A stretch of DNA of 64,000 nt, from assembly GCA_963730375.1 (NCBI GenBank), contig CAVSRJ010000001.1:558001-622000 (forward strand), written 5' to 3'. Under the pieces are notes generated by a model. That model was not told the origin of the DNA, searched no databases, and was given only the letters and a program-made list of their open reading frames with translations. A program made the position numbers and the translations under genes. Positions 24,652-32,023 of the stretch are shown here, piece after piece (position 1 is the first letter of the stretch; the number at the start of each line of letters is the position of its first letter). This DNA comes from UBA6224 sp963730375 (GTDB lineage Bacteria > Patescibacteriota > Saccharimonadia > Saccharimonadales > UBA4665).

Positions 24652-25671
24652 ATGAAACTTTTCTCAGCACTTTTCACGATGTTCAAGCAGTCACCGGCTC
24701 TGTTGGCTGTTACCGTGGTGTCGGCAGTGATTGTCGCAGGTTCCACCTGGGGGGTTATCACACTCGCCAGCCAGAATAGCGCTACCACCGATACTGTGCC
24801 CGCAGTCGAGTCAGAACCCATCGCCAGCACACCAGCCGAACAGACAACAGCGCAGCCAAAGAAGCAAGATAGCAAAAAGAAGGCTACCACCACGGATAAA
24901 ACATCTACCTCCGCGGCAACCACCGGCTCAACCAGCAGTTCCGCTGGTTCCTCGTCTGGAGGAAGTTCTGGCGGGGGTGGTACATCTAGTGGTGGGGGGT
25001 CATCAGCCTCGTGCACGAGCCCCGTCTTTAGTACTTCCAGCACTGACGGTGGCTGGAGCAACGGCGGATATTACGTGCACAACAACATGTGGAATGTCGG
25101 TGGTTATTCTGTATCTGAAACGCTCAAGGCCTGTTCGTACAAAAATTGGTACGTAACTGCCACAGCCAACAACAATAGTCACGATGGGGCGGTAAAAACA
25201 TATCCGAATGTCCACAAAGATTATCATGACTGGGGGTCTGGCAACGAGCCTCGCATTAGTTCCTTCTCAAAAATTACCAGCAGTTTCGCCGCAACAAGCC
25301 CGCATGTCGGTATATATAACGTGGCATATGACATATGGATAAATGGCGTCGCTGACAGCGGCTCAACAGAGCTGATGGTTTGGACGGAAAACTATAATCA
25401 GGTGCCGGGTGGAAGCAAAGTTACCAGCGTGACGCTAGGCGGGAAAACCTACGACGTCTATAAATGGGGCAGTGACTATATCGCGTTTGTCCCAAAGACG
25501 ACGATGACGTCTGGTTCTCTCGATCTGTTGCAGATATTCAATTGGGTGATTGGCAAGGGTTGGATGCCAGCAAACTCAACGCTGGGACAGATTTGCTACG
25601 GAGTGGAAATCGTCTCCACGGGCGGTAGTCCTGCCAGATTTGACTTCACCAACTTCTCAATTAGCGACTAA
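24652..25671 (+). CDS. GH12 endoglucanase/xyloglucanase, membrane-anchored
   Basis: A glycoside hydrolase family 12 enzyme that cleaves beta-1,4-glucan inside the chain with retention. Residues 13-40 form a signal anchor, residues 45-120 a Thr/Ser/Gly linker, and residues 122-339 the catalytic jelly-roll. Landmarks are VHNNMWN, IYNVAYDIWI, the nucleophile in TELMVWTEN and the acid/base in CYGVEIVSTGG. The enzyme would be held at the surface by the linker. It has no carbohydrate-binding module, and no other cellulase genes are adjacent. Confidence 0.88.
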   Translation: MKLFSALFTMFKQSPALLAVTVVSAVIVAGSTWGVITLASQNSATTDTVPAVESEPIASTPAEQTTAQPKKQDSKKKATTTDKTSTSAATTGSTSSSAGSSSGGSSGGGGTSSGGGSSASCTSPVFSTSSTDGGWSNGGYYVHNNMWNVGGYSVSETLKACSYKNWYVTATANNNSHDGAVKTYPNVHKDYHDWGSGNEPRISSFSKITSSFAATSPHVGIYNVAYDIWINGVADSGSTELMVWTENYNQVPGGSKVTSVTLGGKTYDVYKWGSDYIAFVPKTTMTSGSLDLLQIFNWVIGKGWMPANSTLGQICYGVEIVSTGGSPARFDFTNFSISD

Positions 25672-25675
25672 GTCG

Positions 25676-25984
25676 TTACTGCGTAGTGTTGTCCTTGCGC
25701 CATTTTTCCTGGCGAACAGTGGCTCTGCGCCGAATCAGTGCGCTAATAAAGGTCGTCAGTATGCCGACACCTATCAGGATGTATATTGTCGTAAACAGTT
25801 TGCCCACAGTCGTCTGCGGCGAAATGTCACCGTAGCCCACAGTCGACAAGGTGATAACACTGAAGTAATACGCATCGATCCAGCCTAGTTTCTCAACCAA
25901 ATGATAAAAGATGGTGCCCGTAGCGATTGTGGCAACCGCAATGATGCTGAGGTATCGGAACGCGTGTTTGCTGATTTTGTCCAT
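25676..25984 (-). CDS. Two-TM potassium channel
   Basis: A 102-residue ion channel (Ion_trans_2 type) with helix 1 (residues 12-28), pore helix and selectivity filter STVGYGDISP, and helix 2 (TIYILIGVGILTTFISALI). It would work as a tetramer passing K+. There is no regulatory RCK domain. It is convergent with the GH12 gene, 4 bp apart. Confidence 0.9.
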   Translation of the reverse strand: MDKISKHAFRYLSIIAVATIATGTIFYHLVEKLGWIDAYYFSVITLSTVGYGDISPQTTVGKLFTTIYILIGVGILTTFISALIRRRATVRQEKWRKDNTTQ

Positions 25985-26094
25985 AGACGTATTCTAGCAG
26001 AGTTTCGATGATCGCCAGGTCCTCTGAACTATGCTGCGACGAAGCGATATTTTGGGACGGAACCTTCAAGTATTCTTAAGCATTGGGTCGTAGG

Positions 26095-26649
26095 ATGGCT
26101 GCAGAACGGATTAAAAAAGAAGCAATGCAAGCATACGAACGACACTCCACTACTAAATTAGTCACCACAGTCATGGCGCTGGTTGTGATAGCGGGTATTG
26201 TAGTATTTGTCGACAATACCTCCACGGACACCAGCGCACACGCGTCGAGTAGTCAGGGTGCCGCCATCGTGGCAAGTGACAACAATGCGAGAGGTTCCTC
26301 AGGCAGTGGAGCGTCTGCGACGACCAATACAAGCGCCAACAATGCATCCTCGGGGTATAAAAATGGCACCTATTCGGCTTCGAGCAGATACTATGTTCCG
26401 AACGGCTCCCAGAGTATCGCCGTATCGCTAACACTGAAAAATGGTGTGATTAGCGATGCCAGTGTGAATAACAGCGAGTCTGACTACACGTCTGCTCAGT
26501 ACCAGCAAAGTTTTGCGTCGATCTACAAACAGTACGTCGTGGGTCAGAAATTAACAAATCTCAGACTGGGCGTGATTGCCGGAGCGTCTGATACAACCCG
26601 AGGATTTATTGATGCACTCGACCAAATTGCCTCACAAGCACACGCTTAG
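26095..26649 (+). CDS. Exported FMN-binding domain protein (flavinylated)
   Basis: A 184-residue protein with an N-terminal anchor (residues 22-40), a Ser/Asn/Gly linker and a C-terminal FMN_bind-type domain starting YKNGTYSASS. The sequence AGASDTTRGF fits the (D/S)GA(T/S)xT motif where ApbE links FMN to Thr. It would carry electrons outside the membrane. ApbE and a membrane flavin reductase are the next two genes. TTG 26083 is an alternative start. Confidence 0.82.
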   Translation: MAAERIKKEAMQAYERHSTTKLVTTVMALVVIAGIVVFVDNTSTDTSAHASSSQGAAIVASDNNARGSSGSGASATTNTSANNASSGYKNGTYSASSRYYVPNGSQSIAVSLTLKNGVISDASVNNSESDYTSAQYQQSFASIYKQYVVGQKLTNLRLGVIAGASDTTRGFIDALDQIASQAHA

Positions 26650-27541
26650 TTCTGCGAAAATGTCGCAAGAAATGCGATTTGAGGCTATCGGTACGCGCTG
26701 GCATATACAGTACGATTTGCCGAGTCCAGGAGTGAAGCATGCCAGCATTGCTCGCGCCATACGACAACGTATTGCATTGTTCGACAAAACGTATTCGCGG
26801 TTTCGGAGCGATTCGTTTGTCAGCACCATTGCAGGCAAAGCCGGAACCTACGCCATGCCGGATGATGGAGCGCGGCTAGTAAGGTTTTATGATGAGCTGT
26901 ACCATGCCACCGATGGCCGCGTAACGCCACTTATCGGTCAGGTTATGTCTGATGCCGGGTATGATGCCGCGTATTCCTTGCGACCAGGGACGTTATCAGT
27001 ACCACCAGCCTGGAGGGATGTCATTTCGTATGACGAGAAACACCTGACACTTACGCGCCCAGCATTACTTGATGTAGGCGCGGCGGGCAAGGGCTACCTG
27101 GTGGACTTACTCGGCGAAGTGCTGAATGGCTTCGGAGTGAGCGAGTATGTCATAAACGCGGGTGGTGACATTCTGCAGCGCAGTGCAGCGGGCAAGCCAC
27201 TGGCGGTTGGCTTGGAAGACCCCGCCAATCCCGACGAAATTATCGGCGTCACGTACATACTCAACGAGAGTCTCTGCGCGTCGGCTGGACAAAAGCGGCG
27301 CTGGGACAAGTTCACCCATATAATCGATCCAACGACCTTAACGTCGCCGTCCACTACCATGGCAAGTTGGGTGATTGCGCCAACCGCCATGGTTGCTGAT
27401 GGCATTGCCACGGCACTCTTCTTCGTGCCGGCACTGCAACTAACAGACATATTTACGTTTACCTACGCTCGACTCGACTCAGACATGATTCTGGAACGAG
27501 CTGACACGTTTACCATTAGAGAAGACGGGGTAAGCGCATGA
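26612..27541 (+). CDS. apbE: FAD:protein FMN transferase ApbE
   Basis: Transfers FMN from FAD onto Thr/Ser of target proteins. The 309-residue product shows the family motifs YSRFRSDSFVS, LDVGAAGKGYLVD, INAGGDIL and THIIDP. There is no lipobox, so the enzyme lacks an obvious secretion signal, which is odd because its likely target sits outside. AGGA is 7 nt before ATG 26612; a second start is at 26660. It overlaps the FMN-binding gene and its stop overlaps the next start (ATGA). Confidence 0.9.
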   Translation: MHSTKLPHKHTLSSAKMSQEMRFEAIGTRWHIQYDLPSPGVKHASIARAIRQRIALFDKTYSRFRSDSFVSTIAGKAGTYAMPDDGARLVRFYDELYHATDGRVTPLIGQVMSDAGYDAAYSLRPGTLSVPPAWRDVISYDEKHLTLTRPALLDVGAAGKGYLVDLLGEVLNGFGVSEYVINAGGDILQRSAAGKPLAVGLEDPANPDEIIGVTYILNESLCASAGQKRRWDKFTHIIDPTTLTSPSTTMASWVIAPTAMVADGIATALFFVPALQLTDIFTFTYARLDSDMILERADTFTIREDGVSA

Positions 27542-29046
27542 GGTATATTGATGATTTGATTGATAGCATAACGATGTACCGCCTGGTGGTGTATATCCTG
27601 GGCATATATATCGGGTTTGCAACCATGTTCGCCTTCATGGGCCGGTTGCCATTTAGTCCGACCGAAATGGTTATATCGCTGGGATTAATCATAATGCCTG
27701 CACTCATTGTCGACAAGACGGCCGCGCGCATTCTGCGGACGACCACCAATAGTGAATCGTGGCTGATTACCTCGCTAATCTTATTTCTGATTATCGCCCC
27801 TGCTCACTCGCTGGGCACTGGCCTTGCGTTGGTGCTGGCAGGTGGGCTGTCGAGCGCATCGAAATTCTTGTTTGCTTGGCACGGGCGACATATTTTCAAT
27901 CCGGCAGCATTCGCCGCGGCATTCTTGAGCCTGACCGATTTGCATCCGGCTACCTGGTGGATTGGCGGTAGCTTGTTCTGGCCACTGACACTCATACTCG
28001 GTTTGGCGGTGCTCCGTAAAATACGACGTATCCCACTTTGGCTAACGTTTGCCGTTGTCGCGGTAGGTCTCCAGGCGTCACTCTTTTTGCTCGACCTTCA
28101 CACGCTCGATCATGTCATGAAGAGCGCCCTGATTGCCTCGCCGTTCATATTTTTGTCGACGATCATGCTGACCGAACCAGCTACCATGCCGGCACGCCGC
28201 AGCCAGCAGATGGCCTTTGCCGTTCTGGTAGCTGTACTGTATGTGACCGGCTGGAAGGTGGGGCCGCTGACGATATTCCCGGAAGTCGCACTGTTGATTG
28301 GCAATTTGTACGCCTTTGCGGTGTCACCGAAATTTCGGGTACGACTACAGCTACAGGAGGTTCAGCGAATATCCGATCGAGTGTATAACTACGTGTTTCG
28401 ACCAGACAAGCGGTTTGCATTTCAGCCAGGGCAATACATGGAGTGGACATTGCCAGGCGTACCGTATGACGCCCGGGGCAACCGTCGCACCTTTACGATT
28501 GCCTCTTCGCCAACCGAGGACACTGTGCAGCTGGGCGTAAAATTTTATGAGCCAGCCAGCATGTTTAAGATGAAGCTTGCTAGTATGCGACCAGGCGACG
28601 AAATATATGGCAGCCAGTTGGCTGGTAACTTTACGATTGATCCACATTCTTCTGAAAAACTTGCCTTAATCGCTGGCGGCATCGGCATTACACCATTTCG
28701 CAGCATCATCAAGTATCTGACCGACAAGCGCATCGCACGCGATATCGTTCTGGTATATGTCGTGTCGGACGTTACAGAACTGGCCTATTGGCGCGAATTT
28801 CGTGAGGCTAGTCGTATTGGGTTACGCGTCGTGCCGGTGGTAACCAACATTCGTACCCAGCAAATCAAGGGCGTCGTGCAAGCACAGCTGGATGCGCACC
28901 TACTGGCAGAACTGGTCAAAGATTACGATGAACGAACATTCTATATATCCGGCCCCTCCGTGATGGTCGATGCAACCAGAGGTTATCTAACGCAGCTCGA
29001 GGTACCGATCCATAGGATAAGAACTGACCACTTCTCGGGATATTAG
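27538..29046 (+). CDS. RnfD/NqrB-like membrane protein fused to ferredoxin-NAD(P)+ reductase domain
   Basis: Residues 1-265 hold about 9 membrane helices like the RnfD/NqrB subunits, with SASKFLFAWHGRHIFNPAAF. Residues 270-502 are a flavin/nicotinamide reductase: FQPGQYMEWTLP, the FAD motif RRTFTIASSP, the NAD(P) loop GGIGITPFRS and FYISGPSVMV. Electrons from NAD(P)H would pass through FAD and the membrane part to the external FMN protein encoded two genes upstream. This gene order resembles flavin-based extracellular electron transfer modules; the terminal acceptor is unknown. Confidence 0.85.
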   Translation: MRYIDDLIDSITMYRLVVYILGIYIGFATMFAFMGRLPFSPTEMVISLGLIIMPALIVDKTAARILRTTTNSESWLITSLILFLIIAPAHSLGTGLALVLAGGLSSASKFLFAWHGRHIFNPAAFAAAFLSLTDLHPATWWIGGSLFWPLTLILGLAVLRKIRRIPLWLTFAVVAVGLQASLFLLDLHTLDHVMKSALIASPFIFLSTIMLTEPATMPARRSQQMAFAVLVAVLYVTGWKVGPLTIFPEVALLIGNLYAFAVSPKFRVRLQLQEVQRISDRVYNYVFRPDKRFAFQPGQYMEWTLPGVPYDARGNRRTFTIASSPTEDTVQLGVKFYEPASMFKMKLASMRPGDEIYGSQLAGNFTIDPHSSEKLALIAGGIGITPFRSIIKYLTDKRIARDIVLVYVVSDVTELAYWREFREASRIGLRVVPVVTNIRTQQIKGVVQAQLDAHLLAELVKDYDERTFYISGPSVMVDATRGYLTQLEVPIHRIRTDHFSGY

Positions 29047-29123
29047 AATATACTACAATAAACTTGCAATATTTTCCCATGGTGGTATTATGAAGTCCTC
29101 ATAAGAGATCAGGAGGATTCGCC

Positions 29124-30380
29124 ATGTCGCGTTTCAAAAGCCTCACCGAACAAGCCGTTCGATGGACTCTTATATCAACCTTACTACTGTTGGCCACACC
29201 GATGTTTGGCAGGCCAACGACAGCCAAAGCTGAGGCAACCGAAGGTGTCTGGCAGGTATTCTGCGATGCCAACCACTATGCCAAAGATGACCCAATCGTC
29301 ATGCCAGGCCAGCCAGGGGCATTCCACATGCACTCGTTTTATGGCAATACTTCGACGAATGCCAACTCAACCACCGACAGCCTGATGGCCGCATCCTCAA
29401 GTTGCGGTCGAGAGATGCAAAACACCGATCATTCCGCATATTGGGTGCCGTCTCTCTACAAACAGCAATCCGATGGCAGCCTGAAGCATGTCACTTCATC
29501 GGGACAGACCGTATTTGTCTATTACGAACGGCCAGGTGGTAGCGCCGGGCCTCGCATTCAGCCATTCCCTAATGGATTGCGGATGATAGCCGGTAACCAT
29601 ATGGCAACTTCGACCCAACCAGACTCAGTACTATACTGGGCATGTGGCGGTGGTGGTGGCGGCCCGCACTACGGCAAGATTCCGACGTGCAACGAGCCAG
29701 GCCAGCCCATTCACGCGACCGTGAATTTTCCTAATTGTTGGGACGGCGTCCATCTCGACAGCGCAGATCACAAATCGCACATGGCTTATGGCAACGCGCA
29801 GGGAACGTGCCCGTCTTCACACCCAGTGTCGCTGCCACGCGTAGTCTACAATCTGGATTACGAGGGTATAGCCGGTGGTCCCAGCTACTCGTTAGCCAGC
29901 GGCAATCCGTATTCCATGCACGCGGACTTCTTTGCGGCCTGGGATGTGCGTGTACAGAACGCCCTGGTCAGTGAATGTCTGAACACCCCGCGTGATTGTC
30001 TCGACATCACACGCGATGGCAATCGACTGTACAAGCCCGACTATGATCCGGGTCCCATTCCTGATATTGATCTGACCAAATACTCATCCACGCCGCAGAC
30101 AACAGGACAGGAGCCAACCGGAACAAGTTCGGGCAGCATGGGGATGGCAGGGCATAACGACATGGGAACTTCACCACAGGTTCATACCGATGCAGTCGAT
30201 AGCGAAGAGACGAACGTATTAGCAAGCGCAGACACATCGGAACTACCCAACACTGGTCCGTCCAATCTCGCTCCGTTCATGGTTCTAGTCGTCCTCTCTG
30301 GCTACGTTGCATATCTGTCTAGCCCTCGGGTCAGCCAGGTTGCCGTAGAGCTGGCACGTAACGTGCGTCGTCGCTGGTAA
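29124..30380 (+). CDS. DUF1996-domain surface protein with LPNTG sorting signal
   Basis: A 418-residue exported protein: a signal peptide (residues 12-37), a DUF1996-type domain (about 40-300) with GAFHMHSFYGNTS, VNFPNCWDGVHLDS, HKSHMAYG, CPSSHPVSLPRV and YSMHADFFAAWD, a Ser/Thr/Gly spacer, then ELPNTG, a hydrophobic helix and RNVRRRW. The tail should be cut by sortase and joined to the wall. DUF1996 proteins are known from fungi and Actinobacteria, with unknown activity. AGGAGG precedes the ATG. Confidence 0.88.
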   Translation: MSRFKSLTEQAVRWTLISTLLLLATPMFGRPTTAKAEATEGVWQVFCDANHYAKDDPIVMPGQPGAFHMHSFYGNTSTNANSTTDSLMAASSSCGREMQNTDHSAYWVPSLYKQQSDGSLKHVTSSGQTVFVYYERPGGSAGPRIQPFPNGLRMIAGNHMATSTQPDSVLYWACGGGGGGPHYGKIPTCNEPGQPIHATVNFPNCWDGVHLDSADHKSHMAYGNAQGTCPSSHPVSLPRVVYNLDYEGIAGGPSYSLASGNPYSMHADFFAAWDVRVQNALVSECLNTPRDCLDITRDGNRLYKPDYDPGPIPDIDLTKYSSTPQTTGQEPTGTSSGSMGMAGHNDMGTSPQVHTDAVDSEETNVLASADTSELPNTGPSNLAPFMVLVVLSGYVAYLSSPRVSQVAVELARNVRRRW

Positions 30381-30405
30381 CCTATAAATACCGAATCTAC
30401 GAACT

Positions 30406-30435
30406 AAAAATGACCAACGGTTGTTGGTCATTTTT
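30406..30435 (+). terminator. Terminator after the DUF1996 gene
   Basis: AAAAATGACCAAC (30406-30418), loop GGTT, GTTGGTCATTTTT (30423-30435): a 13-bp stem ending in five T, usable in both directions. Confidence 0.85.
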
Positions 30436-30541
30436 GGCTGCCCTTAGTAGACGTACTTCGCAACTACGATGCTACCCCGGGTCACCCGTGTTTTATTTTT
30501 GAATGTTGATTAAGTATAGTGTCATCATATTGGAGAATAAT

Positions 30542-30772
30542 ATGGAAAACATAATCATCGGAATTATAGCAGTACTAATAACTGTCGCATGGACTGCATT
30601 TCTTTGCTGGCTTTTTATGAAGATAGCAAGATGGTCTGTCCAACAGAATACGCTAGTGCAAGTAATTGTGTGGTTGGGAATGCTCTTCACTGGCGCAATT
30701 TTGTTGTATTTTATCGTTTGGGTTTACGTACGTAGGGGGGAGCAACTAAACGATCCCTGGGAAAAACCTTGA
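30542..30772 (+). CDS. Small two-helix membrane protein
   Basis: A 76-residue product with two membrane helices (residues 3-28 and about 40-63) and a short charged tail ending DPWEKP. It is clearly more AT-rich than its neighbours, which may indicate later acquisition. GGAG is 6 nt before ATG 30542. No family is recognised. Confidence 0.65.
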   Translation: MENIIIGIIAVLITVAWTAFLCWLFMKIARWSVQQNTLVQVIVWLGMLFTGAILLYFIVWVYVRRGEQLNDPWEKP

Positions 30773-30802
30773 TGCCAAGGCTAGCTGCGAGATTTTCTCC
30801 CT

Positions 30803-30918
30803 TGGGGATGAGGGATTCGACTTTCCAGCGAGCGCAAATTGCGCTGCTTAGGCAACCCGGCTCCCATGGTCGCCGGGCTAAAGGCGGGGAGTGCCACAGG
30901 CACTCCCGTTCGAATCCC
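30803..30918 (-). repeat. Hairpin element joined to a tRNA-Gln 3' fragment
   Basis: Bases 30803-30820, read on the minus strand, repeat the T-arm 3' half and acceptor of the tRNA-Gln 160 bp away. Next to this are GGGATTCGA (30812-30820) and TCGAATCCC (30910-30918), which close a fold containing AGCGCA/TGCGCT (30831-30845), CCCGGC/GCCGGG (30856-30877) and GGGAGTGCC/GGCACTCCC (30887-30907). The last hairpin is identical to that of the 152-bp repeat near tRNA-Leu, in opposite orientation. Confidence 0.8.
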
Positions 30919-30932
30919 TTCCTTTATAAACT

Positions 30933-30975
30933 AAAGAAAATGCACCATCTCCTTTCGGACATAGTGCATTTTCTT
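30933..30975 (-). terminator. tRNA-Gln terminator
   Basis: On the minus strand AAGAAAATGCAC and GTGCATTTTCTT pair over 12 bp around a loop with an inner TCC-GAAA-GGA hairpin. It starts at the tRNA CCA end and finishes in a T-rich arm. Confidence 0.75.
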
Positions 30976-31049
30976 TGGCTGGGGATGAGGGATTCGAACC
31001 CCCGATCATGGGACCAGAACCCACTGCCTTACCACTTGGCTAATCCCCA
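30976..31049 (-). tRNA. tRNA-Gln (CTG)
   Basis: Acceptor stem TGGGGAT/ATCCCCA, a normal D-arm (AGCCAAGTGGTAAGGC), anticodon stem GTGGG/CCCAT with loop TTCTGGT (anticodon CTG) and T-arm GGGGGTTCGAATCCCTC. Discriminator G and encoded CCA. TATAAT on the minus strand (31061-31066) is 11 nt upstream. Confidence 0.95.
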
Positions 31050-31080
31050 ATATAACGTTGATTATAACTGAAAGGTACGA

Positions 31081-31185
31081 GGGGTTCGAATAGGATTCGA
31101 CTCACCTTCGGCGAGCCCGTCGCCACATCTTTGCAAACCAGTTTGCAAGAGTGGACTCCCCTGCGAACCGCCACCGGCAGTTCTC
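31081..31185. repeat. Third hairpin-rich, T-arm-bounded element
   Basis: GGTTCG (31083-31088) and CGAACC (31164-31169) enclose GGCGA/TCGCC and a long stem CCAC...GTGG (31123-31154) built on TTTGCAAAC/GTTTGCAA. The layout resembles the other two elements, but the hairpin sequences differ. It abuts a broken tRNA-Gln copy. Confidence 0.6.
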
Positions 31186-31235
31186 GCCCCAATCATGGGC
31201 CAGAATCCGGTCCCTTACCACTTGGCTAATCCCCA
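31186..31235 (-). pseudogene. tRNA-Gln 5'-half remnant
   Basis: On the minus strand the first 48 or so bases of tRNA-Gln recur: TGGGGATTAGCCAAGTGGTA, then a mutated anticodon region that still contains TTCTGG. The anticodon stem no longer pairs, and the T-arm and acceptor 3' side are replaced by the adjacent hairpin element. It cannot form a functional tRNA. Confidence 0.75.
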
Positions 31236-31406
31236 ATGAATGGATGAATCTGGTTTGCTACAAGCGTAGATTATATCGTATTTTACCCTGTTACACCAGA
31301 GGAAGAATATGCGCCGGCGTGAAGTCAGTGAACCCACGCCACCTAGGCAATGCGACAGCCGTTCATATTTCGATATTCATCCGCGAGCAGTACAATAGTA
31401 CCAGAT

Positions 31407-31907
31407 ATGGCTGAGCTGGATATTACCGATGAGCAAAAAACTACCTTCGCGGAGCGCTGTATTGCCATGGTCAATCGCGGACTCGGTGAGTTCGTGCTAA
31501 AGACTGGCGTACGTGTCGAGGTGGAGGTTGGCGTAGACCCGCAGATAATTGCGAGCTACAATCGCGGTGAAGTGGTGATCGATGCCGATGGGCGCTCAAC
31601 AACACTATGGACAGGACTGATGCTCGGTCGCAACAATGGTATTACAAAGTTTGTTGAGTCTGAGCATGACGACGAGCATGTGCGCCCAAAAACAGCTAGC
31701 GAAGATGTCATGGTTGCGTATATGCTAGGGGATATTCGCAACCTATTTTTTGAGGGTAGAGAAAAGGCCAGAATGATTTTGGCAGACTTTCTGCATGCAC
31801 AGAACGAAGCAGAGAGACTAGGATTACTCGATGTATCGGCTGATGATGTGTCTGGAGCCATCCATGAAATGGATGCAGCCATCGCTCAACACGATACTAC
31901 TCGATGA
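31407..31907 (+). CDS. Hypothetical soluble protein
   Basis: A 166-residue acidic protein starting MAELDITDEQKTTFAERC. It has a strand-rich centre (GVRVEVEVGVDPQIIASYNRGEV in two parts) and helical C-terminal half (LFFEGREKARMILADFLHAQ). No known motif or membrane segment. TACAAT (31391-31396) precedes the ATG by 10 nt. It lies just outside the tRNA-Gln element region. Confidence 0.65.
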   Translation: MAELDITDEQKTTFAERCIAMVNRGLGEFVLKTGVRVEVEVGVDPQIIASYNRGEVVIDADGRSTTLWTGLMLGRNNGITKFVESEHDDEHVRPKTASEDVMVAYMLGDIRNLFFEGREKARMILADFLHAQNEAERLGLLDVSADDVSGAIHEMDAAIAQHDTTR

Positions 31908-31971
31908 AGTTGCAGCGTACCATCGCACAGTGCTGAGGGTGTCGGTATGATTCGGCACTGTTCGGAAATGA

Positions 31972-31998
31972 AAACCGCCCCAGGGTTTGGGGCGGTTT
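31972..31998. terminator. Bidirectional terminator
   Basis: AAACCGCCCCA (31972-31982) and TGGGGCGGTTT (31988-31998) form an 11-bp stem. It serves the convergent genes ending at 31907 (+) and 32024 (-). Confidence 0.85.
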
Positions 31999-32023
31999 CT
32001 GAATCCTTCGCTGTATCGGTAGC

